Shown piece by piece: positions 43,705 to 55,439 of a DNA stretch of 64,000 nt (position 1 is its first letter; each line of letters begins with the position of its first letter). Where the stretch lies: the NCBI GenBank assembly GCA_031308135.1, contig JAHLJT010003656.1:52516327-52580326 (forward strand), in the 5' to 3' direction. Position numbers and translations under genes: made by a program. Source of the stretch: Acheta domesticus (lineage: Eukaryota; Arthropoda; Insecta; Orthoptera; Gryllidae). The notes beneath the pieces were generated by a model. It ran no database searches and was not told where the DNA came from. It saw nothing but the letters and a program-made list of their open reading frames with translations.

Positions 43705-44376
43705 CAGTCGACTCCGGTTATAGTGGACCTCTGAGGACTAACGTTTTTGATTCACTACATCCGGTAGTTTCCAAATACAATGTTTTTTTCAACTCTGACT
43801 AGCTTTATTATTTCAGAGGTACAGAAAAGTCAAGGTGTTAATATATTCATACTTTCTTCACTTTTTACTACTGTGTCCACAGAATAAAAATATATTAGTG
43901 CAAAACCCTCCAATGGCTTTTGCACTGGAACACATTCTTAATTTTTCTATCATATTAGTCATCACAGTTGTTTTCTTCTGTTCTGGAAGACACGTGACCT
44001 TCATTCACTATGTCCTAGCAAAATCAGTTTTCACCAGCTTTTAACTTATGATCTGCAGTTACGAAGTCTTCGTGAACAGAACTGTCACTGATGAGCTGAA
44101 GTTATTCCCTTCAATCAATCACGATTCCTTCAATCCCTTTCATTTTCCATAACTCACGAGTATTAGGAATAACGCACAAAAATCTCTTACTTAAAACCCT
44201 TAGTGATATATGAATTTGCGGTGTTGAAACAAATTATTTTTTCTGAAATATCTATTTACTGTTCACTATAAACGATGTTAATTAAGAATTCATTTTAACC
44301 GAATATTCTAGTGAGCATTACTTGTGTATGTGGATGAGGAGCAAAGACCTCAGTTTACTACATTCAGAGTCAACTG
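43705..44376 (-). mobile_element. Tigger/pogo-like relic, ~670 bp
   Basis: Ends CAGTCGACTCCGGTTATAG and, inward from the right, CAGTTGACTCTGAATGTAG; the right end is followed by TA as expected for Tc1/mariner targets, while the left flank has TT. The minus strand around 44090-43960 reads VHEDFVTADHKLKAGEN, resembling the C-terminal tail of pogo-type transposases. Internally deleted. Confidence 0.6.
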
Positions 44377-45925
44377 TATTTTGTTACACCATATTTTTTA
44401 ATTGTATTCATGGCTGTAAATGTTACTCAGTTGCTACAGACAATTATTAATTAAAATTCATAATTGGATTGAAAATTCCATTATTCTTATTCCAAAGTTA
44501 AACGTTGAATGTGTCTCATTTGGCCATTAAGTTGCAATGAGAACAGATGGCCTTCAATTTACATTTGGAAATCGCACTAGGGAATTCAGGACAATACACA
44601 GGCGTGCGTGACTGTGTACTTTTGTGACGTACGCATGCGAGCATTTTTGTGACGTACCACACGTTACGCATGCGAGCAGATTCTGCAGATGCGTGATTCA
44701 ATGTTACCTGTACATTGCTTTATTGCCAGTAAACAGCCTGAAGAGAGTTTGTAACTAAAACTATACCATTGCATATCACCTCTACATAGTCTGCTTATGA
44801 ATTCTTATTTTCTCCAAGAATTTCTTCAAAATTTCTAAATGCCAATATATCTAGCGTTGCTTATTCACCAAACCGGAAATCTTCAATATTTTTGTCTGAA
44901 CAACACGAGAACAGTGGCATTTGAAGAAACATGTATTAATATGATAGATAATATTCAACGAAGTATTAAGATTTTTTAAAAATATTTTGAAGGAAAATTT
45001 CTAATTTTGTTGAAAAATTCCTACACGAAAGTGAAAGATAATCACTGTAATTTTATTTAGTGATGTTGGAGTGAGAATACTACTATAGATTATTTTGAAT
45101 GCTGATTACTTCCTTAGATGCAGTTTTTATTTATCAGTGTCATGTATAAAAACCGTATGCCGCAACAATTGACTATAACTAATTCGTCTTAAATATAATT
45201 TTCCTAGAAATAAAAAGATATTTAGAAGTTAATTATAATCTAATTGAAAAACCTGGAACGAACTTTAAAAAATAATTTGACGATATCTCACAAAGATACA
45301 AAATAATTGTTAAAACCAAATTGTTTATTTCAAGTATTAATAAGACGTATTTTCGCACAAGCTGTAATTTCAAAGTTCAAGGCGTGGGGAGAAGACGTTG
45401 ATTTCAATTCCATCTCAAAAAAAAAAAATTGCGTTTGCTCCTGGCGTCAGGGTGATGTCCCGTCGCAGGCTCGGTGGCTATCTTTTCGTGAAGAAGACGA
45501 GGTCATGCAACGTCTGTGATTCAGTTTAAAGAGATAGATCTTGTAGCTCGAATACTTAATTTCAAAATGTTTCCTACAATTATTTACATTACCCGAGAAA
45601 TGGTGTAGCTATGAGGTAAAACAAATTGCCAATTTAATACAAAATATCACGACCCTATGCTGAACGTCAGTGTCATAACTAAGAATTAGTGGCCGAATAG
45701 ATGGGGGAAGTGGATGGTTGGGTGAGAGGAGTGGTGTGATATGATGTGATATGATATTTATTATTTCCGCAGATATGTTTATGCAACCTGGTGGCAGAAC
45801 ACTAAAAATGTACATATTATAATTAGGAATTAAATACAATGTAACTTACAATTATTTAAAGACAATAATAATATTAATATGATATCAATAAAGGCATAAC
45901 AACAATAACCGCATTCATTGTACAT
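44377..45925. other. Interval without recognised genes
   Basis: AT-rich, with short A-runs and no supported feature. GATATGATGTGATATGATAT at 45738-45757 is a small tandem. Confidence 0.5.
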
Positions 45926-45929
45926 TTTA

Positions 45930-46125
45930 GTGGTGTGGGTGAGTGGTGTGGGGTGGATGGGTGGAACGGGGTTGTAGTGGGGCAGGATGGGATGGAGTGG
46001 GCGGTGTGTAGCCGGGTGGAAGGTGCAGGGCGGGGGCCATGGGATGCGAGGCGGGGAGGGGAGGGGCGGCGAATGGCAAGGGGGAGGTCCCCTCCCGCAG
46101 CCTCCATTGGAGCGACTTGTGTGCC
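45930..46125 (+). repeat. G-rich low-complexity tract
   Basis: GGTGTGGGGTGGATGGGTGG-type sequence with many GGG and GGGG runs on the + strand, capable of G-quadruplex formation. Pro-rich frames on the minus strand are artefacts. Confidence 0.7.
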
Positions 46126-47259
46126 TTTTCGCCCAAACATACGCCAGATAAAATTGGCTTCCTTGTTGCCCATCAATTCAACACCGCTCTACCCGATCAA
46201 TTCGATGTCATCAAATCTTTACATACTTTCTCCTTTAAAATACAAAAAAATACACCATGAACGAATAAGCTCTTTTTTGTTTTAGGTTAAATTCATTTAT
46301 TACATCGAAACTTTATGTAAAGTAAAATTTGAATATAATATATTCAAATCAAGGGATACTATGTGATAAAGATAATCAGGGATACGAGAGCATATCTACG
46401 ATAGCAGTAATTTATAGAAATGTTGAATTATCACTGGTTCCAAAATCTCCAACAGTAAATAATTGACATTTACAACGCACACATAATACTCATACATTTT
46501 CAAATCCTCTGTATACGCACACAAATCTAAGTGCGAATGTTGTCAGCATTATCAAATCACTGTGCAAAGTGATTGCATAGGTTACACCAAGAAACACAGT
46601 TGGTTCTTTTTTGTGGACGTCGGACTTCCTTATCAGTTCGTGTAATGCGATTTTGTGCGCAACAGACGCCAACAGAAACACAAGAGGTCGCTGTCACGAA
46701 ACGCGGACGTAGTTGTACGCGACTTGCTAGTAAGGTATTTAGTGTAAACGTGGCGCTCAAGATTCTGCCAATTTTATTTTAATGGGAAACCACAAAATAA
46801 TAACGAATACTGTATACATTTCATTAGGATATTATTTTCACTTTTTTTCAGAATCCGTTCTATATACCTCTGTCAAATTTGATCTTTGATTCGATGTCCC
46901 TAAAATTCATCTTTTCTAGAGCCAGCATGATTTTGTTCCCATGATTTATTACCCTTTTTTTCGATTTATAACTTGCATTCAATAAAACTGACACAAAATA
47001 AACTTCAACTCTACTTCACTAGCGCTCGTACGAACAAAAAAATCCTGTTCTTTGCTTTCAAGAATGAACTCTGTTTGCTATTGGCAGAAATCGTACGCCT
47101 CCCAGAGACATTAGAGTTTTCTGTCTCCTGTGAGAAGTCGTATCCTGTAGATTTGTATACTTCTTCCTTTCCATGGAAGTGGTATGGACGTTATTGCAAG
47201 CGTTTGACTCATGAACGGAATTGAAGGCAATAAGGGATCTGAAGCTTGAGGAAGGAACG
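46126..47259. other. Interval without recognised genes
   Basis: Several short frames with no domain; no repeat boundaries could be supported. Confidence 0.4.
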
Positions 47260-47520
47260 TTTATTCAGAGAAGCGGGTATCGGTCTCGTCTCGACCCCGC
47301 TCCCGCCTGTACGCCATCCCCCGACCGTCTACCCTCGCCGACAGCCCTTGCCAACAGCCCTCGCCAACCATCCCCGCTGTCCGCCCTCCCCGCCTGTCCC
47401 CGGCCGTCCGCCCCTGCCGCAGCCCTCACGTCTGTTCCCGTCCCCAACCGACCACACCCGCGGTCTGCCCCCGTCCTCCATCCGACACCGCCGTCCTCCC
47501 GCGCTATAGAGCTATTTTTA
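47260..47520. other. C-rich, CpG-containing tract
   Basis: CCCCGCTCCCGCCTG/CCGTCCGCCC-type sequence on the + strand, a degenerate (CCNTCCCCGNC)n low-complexity tract. Frames across it are compositional. Confidence 0.45.
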
Positions 47521-48099
47521 TAAGAAAGGACCGCTTGGAGGGCTAGTGCTGGACACATATGAAGGTTCTGTGGTCGTTGTGTCCTTGAACACATTGGACA
47601 CTCCTGCCTCAATTCGCTCGTTTGCAGTTGGCTAACTTGTAAATGGCTTCGACGCTTTCTTTTGTGATGGCCTCGTCCGACGAAAATATAGCGCGTCATG
47701 AGAAATAATTGAAATTATGAAGTGCACTACTGTGTACTCTTCTGTAAAAATTTTTTTTAGAAACATTACACTGAATTTACTTTTTGTGTTATTAGTATTT
47801 ATTCTAAAACCGATTCTTGAATGTGAGATGCATACTGGTGTACGTGTTTCCTGCTCCTGTGCGATAAGGTGTCGAGCGGTGATCGAGACCGTTCCTTATT
47901 TCGTGTTTTATCAATTTACTTTTTTATATAATTACACAGGTGTGAACCATGAAAAGCTGTGATGTCTTAACGGAGCCATAAACAAATGTAAACACTTGAC
48001 GAAGAGGCGTGGCTGAACAGCTGTCGCGGCGGAGGGATACTTCTCTGAAGTACATGTGATGCTCACTTGTTTAGCGAACTGTCACTTTGGCTCATTCGT

Positions 48100-48245
48100 A
48101 GGCGGGCTCTTCTATAGCCACCGCCCTCGCCTCGCAGACGGCCCCTGCCCTCTGACGGGGGCGGAGCGCAGCCCCGGGCCCGAGAGGCTAGAGGAGCCAC
48201 AGCCTCTGCCCGTCTGCGGCACACGCCTCCTGCGCACTCTTTGAT
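48100..48245. promoter_or_regulatory. Small CpG-rich islet
   Basis: CpG-dense 145-bp stretch with GGGGGCGGAGCG (GC box). No exon assigned. Confidence 0.25.
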
Positions 48246-48584
48246 TGGCCGAATCTTTGAAACTTGCCTCATGTTCTCGTATAACTATCAGATGTGTTGA
48301 ATATTCCGAAGACATGAGTCGGTGATACAGTTGCCAACGTAAGTTACAACGCGCGTTTAACACGAGAAACAATTGTAACTAGTGATGCTACAATAGTACA
48401 TTCTGTCTTGCATTGTTTGCCACGAATACGCATTATTATGAACCTGCAAAAGCGTTTCCAACCAGCAAAAATCTTTTCCTCGAGATTGGCACTCAGGACA
48501 TGTAGTTAAGTCGCCATGCGTTTTACCCCTACTCCATGCAATCCCTCGGCCACACTGACTTCCGGCAACGCTTCAGATACTAAA

Positions 48585-49795
48585 TGTCTCCCCCATTATT
48601 TATTACTTATGCAATTTTTCGAAAATTCAGAGAGTTCAACGAAAATAAGATCTGTACCATATTTTAAACGTACTTTGCTCTAACCTTGGAAAATATTTAA
48701 AGAAAACATTTTGAGCCAATTTTTGAGAAAATGTTTTTTTTTATAAGTTGCATTAACTTCCAGAGAAATTACACGAAAATGAATAATTATTTTTTTTTAA
48801 AATGTACATGATATTTTTTAAAGATCAGTTTTTAGAGAAGATTTCATTTAAGGCAAAAATCTCTATCTTTAATTTTGTACTTTTGCAATATTATATTTTG
48901 CGATTTTCGAAATTACAGAGAGTTTGCAAGAAATGGGACCAGCACCAACTTTTTACCATTGTTTTATACCTACGAGGATAAAATTTAAAGAAACTATTTG
49001 GAGCCTGTTTTAAGAAAATAATTGTTTTAAAAATTGCCTAAATTTCATGCAAAACTACGTAAAAACTAAAAGTATTTTCGAAACATTCTACACGATTTAA
49101 TTTCAATATGTCTTTCAAGAACAGATTATATTAAAAAAAACCATCTCTATATTCAATACTGTAGTTGTAGGATGAAAAAAAAATTGAACTTCTTGCAATT
49201 TTCGAAAAATCAGGAACTTTAATGAAAATTGGAACGGTGCCAATTTTAAGCCTCCTTCACGCTAACGTGCGAGGGCAAAGTTTAATAAACAATTTGGATC
49301 CTTTTTGAGAAAATGTTGAAAATGTTGTTGAGGCTACAAGAACCCCCAAAATTAAAATATCCCTTTCAAATTCGCAGTGCATTGAGTTCGTTCCGAACGA
49401 TCCAAGAATATCAATTTCGGACAAAATCTTCAAAACAGTTTATGCGCTAGCGTTGACAAGCATACCTCTTTCAATCAGACTTCCGTCAACCGATTTTTCG
49501 ATATCAAGAACTCACAAAATATGAATTTGGACTCCATAACAGTACTACATAATTTGCTCATTTAGAAACAAGATTTGTCCACTTTTTCTTCACCACGATC
49601 TGACAAGTGTTTTTCTATCGAGAACTCGCCGATTTCCTCCGTATGTTTACAATACTTTCTCTTTTTTACTTACGAGAAAGTAAAAAGAAATATAGAAATT
49701 GTGTCCGATAGGAAAAATTTTTTATCACGCATAATGAGTATGCGATATAGCTCTTCCATACAACGAACTGGAAATAGAAAACTAACATAAGGTAG
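48585..49795. repeat. Family X copy
   Basis: Repeated units with TGCAATTTTTCGAAAATTCAG, TTTGGAGCCTGTTTTAAGAA, ACCAGCACCAACTTTTTACC and AAGAACAGATTATATT. The 3' portion matches the inverted arm at 40660 (GATTTTTCGATATCAAGAAC). It ends near GAAAATAGAAAACTAACAT-like sequence at 49790. Confidence 0.7.
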
Positions 49796-50462
49796 TAACA
49801 ATTTATAAAGAATATTCATTAGTTCATTAGAGATGACATTGAAAATACATTGTCACATTAAAAATTAACTACATTTATTTACGCTTTAATTTCTTTTATA
49901 AAAGTGTCATGTTAAATATATTATTTAAAAACTTATTTTTAATTTAATGGAAATTGAAATAAGCGTTGTTATCTTACAAAATAATTTGATTCTGAACAAA
50001 AGCGCAAAGTGAATGCAACCATAATGCTGATACTTTCTACGGAAGTGTCATCTTACAGTACTATGTTTTCAAGTTCAAACGTTTTCCTGTCGATATTTGT
50101 TTGTCTAATCAAATATATGCACTTTACCGGCGGAGAAAATGCTTTTATGGTAGAAAATAACGCATTTTGTCAGGGGCTTGGCGATAACTACATTTGAAAA
50201 AATATCAAAAACAAAAAATTACCGACAATTCTAGACAGTAGATACGGTTCTGACATTACAATTATTGAGTTCGTTGTATATTCAGAAGTGTTGAGTCAGT
50301 GATAAACTTGCAAAGTCATAAAGATACAATGTACTTTAAAGTAAGAATACATTTTAAAGTGGTAAAGTCATATAACGTGAAAGCTAAGCGTTGTGTGAAG
50401 CGTTTATTATTACTAATAATTTCTTACAAACTCGTAATGATTGTGAGTTTAGGATCAGTGAT
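49796..50462. other. AT-rich interval without recognised genes
   Basis: No supported feature. Confidence 0.5.
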
Positions 50463-50599
50463 GTTTGTTTCTCAGTAAATCGTGTTACATGAGAATCTCG
50501 AGATCTCACTGAAAACGTTTGCAATAAATCGTTCTGAAATTTCAACTTAACGGCAGCCCGCGCTGGAGACAAAAGATCGCCCATCTATGAGCGCGCGAT

Positions 50600-50636
<37 letters not shown>

Positions 50637-51000
50637 AGGGAGGGGGTGAGGAGAGAGAGAGGGAGGGAGGGAGGGGGTGAGGAGAGGGAGGGAGGGGTGA
50701 GGAGAGGGAGGGAGGGGTGAGGAGAGGGAGGGAGGGGGTGAGGAGAGAGGGAGGGAGGGAGGGGGTGAGGAGAGAGGGAGGGAGGGAGGGGGTGAGGAGA
50801 GAGGGAGGGAGGGAGGGGGTGAGGAGAGGGAGAGAGAGAGAGAGAAGCAAGTTTTGTTTGAGGTAAATCGTGTTACACGAGAACCTCGACATCTCATTGA
50901 AAACTTCTGCAATAAATCGTTCTGGAATGTCAACTTGACAGCATCCCGCGCTGGAGACAAAAGAGCGCCCATCTGCGAAGCGCACGATCTCAGAGAGAGA
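50463..51000 (+). repeat. 400-bp segmental duplication flanking a GA minisatellite
   Basis: Segments 50463-50602 and 50863-51000 are direct duplicates (about 85%): TTCTCAGTAAATCGTGTTAC/GAGGTAAATCGTGTTACACG, TGCAATAAATCGTTCTG, CCCGCGCTGGAGACAAAAGA, GCGCCCATCT. Each ends in a (GA)n run. Confidence 0.85.
50603..50846 (+). repeat. GA/GGGA minisatellite
   Basis: About ten units of GAGAGGGAGGGAGGG(G)TGAG, bracketed by pure (GA)n. On the minus strand it yields spurious Pro/Ser/Leu-rich frames of up to 244 codons. Confidence 0.95.
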
Positions 51001-51016
51001 GAGAGAGAGGGGAGGG

Positions 51017-51325
51017 GTGGCCGCCAGCGACCGCAACGTGACAGCCCGGCCTTAGCCTGCTTGCGCGAGGTCAGCGGGCGAAAGTGGTTTGGCTCACGTG
51101 GCCACGCGCCGCAACGCTCACCTAGACCCAAACCACACGTGCCCGCTCTGGGGCGAGCGGTATTTTGCCCGCACTCGACAATGCCTCCTGGCCTCCCAGC
51201 TCTGGGGCCGCGGTGCCGAGCGCGGCCGATTCGGGTCCTCCCACGCTCTCCTAGGCGCTCTGGAGACAGTTCCACGATAGACGGGGAGCTAACGCCGCCG
51301 CGCTGCTGTGAGAGTAACTCTGGAA
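51017..51325. promoter_or_regulatory. CpG-rich islet
   Basis: About 300 bases, CpG-rich, with CACGTG near 51095 and Sp1-like GGGGCGAG. No splice-consistent exon recognised. Confidence 0.3.
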
Positions 51326-51359
51326 TACCCTCCAATCAAAATGAATGAAGGTCGCATCA

Positions 51360-51540
51360 TCTACTAGGTCATTGGCGACCACTATTGGATGTAACGTTAT
51401 GGTAACTGTAAAGATGATGTTGATAGGGAGTGAAAGGACGAACACACACAAAGCCAGAGGCGGGACTCGAACTCGCGACCCCTCGGTCCGAGATCGCTAC
51501 GACACTACTGGCTTAGCGGTCTCGGCCACGGGGCCGACTG
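51360..51540 (-). repeat. tRNA-derived SINE, family 1, copy 1
   Basis: Minus strand: head GGCCCCGTGGCCGAGACCGC (A-box) with B-box GAGTTCGAGTCCC (51466-51478). The tRNA-like part has a long variable region, as in class II tRNAs (Ser/Leu-like). The body ends CCAATAGTGGTCGCCAATGA. A second copy lies at 55440-55626 and a 3' fragment at 51773-51795. The tRNA cloverleaf is not intact enough for a functional tRNA gene. Confidence 0.85.
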
Positions 51541-51772
51541 TTTTTATTATCAACATTTTTTATTATCAACGAAGCACCGAAATATGACTGCGTAGCCACT
51601 ATTCAAACGAGCACAAAAGCAAGTAAGTCAACATCACACTTACAATGTCAATGTATTTATGACTAATGACTAATTTAATGTATTAATGATACATACAGAG
51701 AATATTTCTCTAATGTAAATTAAAATATAAGTTTAGTTGTATAACGTAGACATGTAAATGGAAATCTATAAT

Positions 51773-51795
51773 GAGGTCGCTGATGACCACTGTAG
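51773..51795 (-). repeat. SINE family 1, 3'-end fragment
   Basis: GAGGTCGCTGATGACCAC on the + strand matches the 3' end of the family 1 SINEs (AGGTCATTGGCGACCAC) with inserted or altered bases. Confidence 0.35.
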
Positions 51796-53147
51796 TTAAA
51801 AATCGACTTAAAATTTAATAAAACATCACCCTTGGATATCATTGGAAGTCAGCTCTGATGAACCTACTCTCAGCGCTTTTATTCTCATTGTGCCTGCGTT
51901 TAGCAGCGCACACCTTTCTTTTTACCTAAATTAAACGTAATATTGTATTATTTCTTCGAGGTTCATGTCTTTGACAATAAGTACAAGCATCTCGGTGCAC
52001 AAAGGAGGGTAAGGGGATTGTGTCCTCTCCGAAAATTTTGAAAGGGGACTGTCAGCATGACGTAATAAAACATTTTCTTTTCTAAAATATGTTCAATACT
52101 TGATTTTACCCTTTTTAACGTGAAAATTAGGGAAATTAATTTACAATACTTAGGGAAGATGTTCTCTTAAGGTATTCGGCAACCGTATGAGTTGTTTGGA
52201 ATAAAACCAATTCCATTTATTAATTGTATTATTAAATTTATAATTTAATTATCACTATATAATATTTTATTCATTTACTAGTAAAATGTTATATTTAAAT
52301 AAATTCGGTGCGAAAAGCGGTCCAGAAATATAGTTGTCCCTCTCTCTCTTGTTTTTGGCTGCGCACGAAAACAAGTCAAACTGCCTCCGTTTCTTAAATT
52401 CTGAAAACTTTTCAGAGAATTCACAATCGTCAAGATCTAGCAGCATCTAGTGAGTGAAACCAGGAACATAATCACCGATTTTCCGTGGTATTAAATTCCT
52501 GCAGTGATGGTCTGGGTAAAAACATAGAACTCATTATAAGCATAGACTTTAAAGGTGGACGATCTGTCAGTGACAAAATACAACTCACAGTATCTGCAAA
52601 CAGTTCACATAAATATTGCCAGGAACAGTCCGCATGGCGCTGCCAGAACATTTTAATTACGTGCATCATACTACAAGCAATTACCGTGCGACGTACGCCT
52701 TAAAACAAATTTAAATACTTAAATAACAATCATAATTAATATTACTATTATTATTTCTTTCTTTTTTCTTTCTAATTAGCCTTTTTTTAAATATGATTTT
52801 TTCGACGTTTGTACAGTTCGTATATTTGAAGTTAGTGGAGATTCTGATGTAATTCAAATTTTAAAAACAACATCCGTACTATATTGTGAAAACCTGATTG
52901 ATGCTACTACGAAAATTATTTCGTTCTTGGGTGGAAACATTTCTTGCGTGTTTCATTGCGGTTCAAATCGTGCGGTTTCTATCATCACCGTGTGGCTCAT
53001 AAGAAGGCGTCCGTGTCGTGGCGACCTTCAAATGGGGAAGTGGGGCTGCGACCAATGTGTTGTGAACTCGCTGTCGGCGAAGCAACCGCCGAGAGCAGAC
53101 CTGCTGCTCAGAGTGGGCACTGGATTTCTTGCTTACGTATTTGGAAT
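51796..53147. other. Interval with one unrecognised short frame
   Basis: AT-rich. The + strand frame 52485-52703 reads NIELIISIDFKGGRSVSDKI and continues to TVRRTP, 72 codons with protein-like composition but no family I recognise and no clear splice context. The rest shows nothing. Confidence 0.3.
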
Positions 53148-53160
53148 TATAATGAATCCT

Positions 53161-53392
53161 AATGTCTAGGCTATCCTGGACAAGCCGTGTCTCGTTCGTG
53201 ATGGCTGACGTTTCGGCAAACATGTTGTGGCCTTCCTCAGAGCGTACTGCTGACGTACGCTCAGTACACGGCAGTACGCTCTGAGGAAGGCCACAACATG
53301 TTGGCCGAAACGTCAACCACCACGAGCGAGACACGGCTTGTCCCGGATAGCCCAGCCAATGCAGACACCGGCCGCGGAAGCCTAGGCAACCA
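53161..53392. mobile_element. Head-to-head pair of ribozyme-like retroelement units, 13-bp TSD
   Basis: A 232-bp insert flanked by TATAATGAATCCT (53148-53160) and TATTATGAATCCT (53393-53405). The arms 53169-53250 and 53271-53351 are near-perfect reverse complements. Each arm carries CTGAGGA, a GGCC-hairpin, (G)GCCGAAACGTC and a CGGCTTGTCCNGGATAGCC-like end. A tail AGCCAATGCAGACACCGGCC and GCGGAAGCCTAGG follows; its complement (CCTAGGCTTCCGCGGC type) is at the start of the 19279 unit. Structure and TSD length match the single unit at 19279-19400. Penelope-like terminal repeats are the best comparison. Confidence 0.7.
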
Positions 53393-53974
53393 TATTATGA
53401 ATCCTGTTCAGTTCAGTTTTATCAAAACTATTGACAAAATGATGGAACGTTTTCCATAGTTTAATTGAAAAAACGCGTTGTACAATTACGATGTTGTTCA
53501 AAAGAACAACTTCGCTAACTGAACTATACTGCCATTCAAACATACAAGTTGAGCCATTTTGACGTAATTGCTGAGTTGTTTCCAAGCTCAGTTTAATATT
53601 TTCTGAGTGTTGATTTGATCAGTTTCGCAAACGTTCACACACTAAGAAAAGCCCCTATCAATCCTCAGTCCCAATCCCAAAGTTTGAACTAGACAGTTCA
53701 AAAACTATATGCAAATTTCTGAGAACTGTAGAGAATGATCGTCCTCAATTTATTTTCCAAACTACTAAAAACGTTGACTTCTGGTAATCCGAACACAATC
53801 TCCAAAAACGTAATAATATTTAACATTCTTTTTATCACTGGTTTACAAAATAACTTACTGAGGTTACAATTTCGTTCTGAATTATCCATTTTCGATGAAT
53901 TTAGTAGAGTACATTGGGTTGATTGATTGTTCGATGATTTGGGGCATGCCAAGTGCTAAGGCATTAGTTTCATT

Positions 53975-54120
53975 GTAGTGCATGTTTTTATCGCGTGAGG
54001 TAGCGGTGATTGTGCTCCGCTGGATGACGAAACCCGGCGACAAAATACGTCGGCTTGCGAAGATTTTCCCCAGTCAGGTATCTCCCACCAGCGTTAGCAC
54101 CACCCCTATTTACAGTGCTC
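53975..54120 (-). repeat. SINE family 2, 3' fragment
   Basis: On the + strand GTGCATGTTTTTATCGCG...GGTAGCGGTGAT...CGCTGGATGACGAAA, then TTTTCCCCAGTCAGGTATCT, matching the tail of the SINE at 38345. Confidence 0.6.
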
Positions 54121-54309
54121 TCTTTAGTTTAAACAGAATTTTTAATTAAAGTGAAAATGTCAAGATCTTGAATGTTCATTGTTCATTGTTCTTCTTTTCT
54201 TCATATGTACATTCATTTTCAGATTCATACTGAAACTACATTTACAAAAGTCATTGATTCACACATTGATACCCACTTCACTATTTACGCTTTACACACA
54301 CTTTGTTGG

Positions 54310-55290
54310 GCACGGTGCCGACTTCTGTCAAGGCGTCCGTGGGTCGCGTCGCCGGGCGCGAGGGCCGGAGCTTCCGGGTGGCCCGCGTGGGGGGGGCGCC
54401 TTTGTCCGCCGACGGGCAGCGGCGCAGGGCGCGTGAGCGACAGCGATTGTTGCGCCCGCGGCCGAGACAAAGGGCGCGCGCCGCGGGGCGCCAATCGATC
54501 AAGGCCACGGATGCGCGCAAGGGCGACTCTTGGCGGAAGCGGGGATTTGGCATGGGGAGCCACGGGCCTGCCGGGGCGGGGCAGGTCTTCGAGGAAATCT
54601 GCCGGCCCGTCAAGGGTCGGGGCGGCTGCGGGGAGCGACGGGCGTGGCGTGGCGTGGCGGGGCGTGGCGGGGCGTGGCCGGGCGGGGCGGGGCGGGGCAG
54701 GTCTTCGAGGAAATCTGCCGGCCCGTCAAGGGTCGGGGCGGCTGCGGGGAGCGACGGGCGGGGCGTGGCGGGGTGGGGCGTGGCGGGTCTTCGAGGAAAT
54801 CTGCCGGCCCGTCAAGTGTCGGGGCGGTGGTGCGGGGAGCGACGGGCGGGGCGGGGCGGGGAAGGTCTTCGAAGGAATCTGCCGGCCGCGGGGTGGTGCT
54901 GCGGTGGACTGGGCGGCTGCGGGGACCCGGGACGGGAAGCGACGGGCAGAGCGGCGAGGGGGCGGGGCGGGGCGAGACGAGGCGAGGCGGGGTGGAGAGT
55001 GGCGGGCGTCAGCCGGCGATGTCTGCTGGCCACAAAGGCGCTTCCCTGCCAGGCGTTACATAGCGCGGCAATTTGTTCCGCGGAGAGGCCTCCATTGTCG
55101 TTGATCAGAGGGAAAATGAAGCGGACGGCTGCAATGGAGTTATGAAGCGGCTGGAGGTGGGGTGGAGGAGGCGGGTCGAAGGCCACGCTAAGCGACGAGG
55201 GCGGTTGCGCCAGCCCCAGCCCCACGCTCGGGGCGGCCGGGGAGCAGAGTAATGAGCGCTGGAGGCTCGGGGATGGTTACATGTGGAGGG
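54310..55290. other. GC-rich domain (~1 kb) with minisatellite
   Basis: The longest GC-rich stretch in the window. It contains the 54584-54895 minisatellite and flanking CpG-rich sequence. Overlapping frames of 177, 280 and 310 codons exist on the + strand, but they are Gly/Arg-rich, follow the DNA repeat units in all frames and show no domain. It might include a CpG-island promoter (CpG-dense at 54340-54540), but no exon is supported. Confidence 0.5.
54584..54895 (+). repeat. GC-rich minisatellite, four units
   Basis: Units start at 54584, 54700, 54786 and 54864, each with GGTCTTCGAGGAAATCTGCC and GGCCCGTCAAG(G/T)GTCGGGGC, then GGGGAGCGACGGGCG, and a variable (GGGGCGTGGC)n spacer. Unit length falls from 116 to 86 to 78 bp because of the spacer. 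Confidence 0.93.
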
Positions 55291-55439
55291 CGCCGACCTC
55301 TCGTCCACGCCAAAGATGCGCTTGCATAACCGCAGCTTTTCTGCAAGATACGTGCTTGAGGATATAGAATATGTAGATACGGAGTTTCTATTACAAAAGT
55401 ACCGAGTCATCAATCTACTATTTTTTTAAATTTAAGGTC

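Noticed and set aside
50542..51335. Minus-strand frames of 164 and 244 codons rich in Ser/Leu/Pro
   Set aside because: Direct translation of the (GA)n/GGGA minisatellite plus a CpG-rich flank.
51456..51540. Possible functional tRNA gene on the minus strand
   Set aside because: Repeated at 55560-55626 with a shared non-tRNA body and substitutions in the B-box; this is a SINE head.
54172..55145. Long + strand frames of 310, 280 and 177 codons, Gly/Arg-rich
   Set aside because: They follow a GC-rich minisatellite in all three frames, with no domain and no splice or start context; low stop density of GC-rich DNA explains them.
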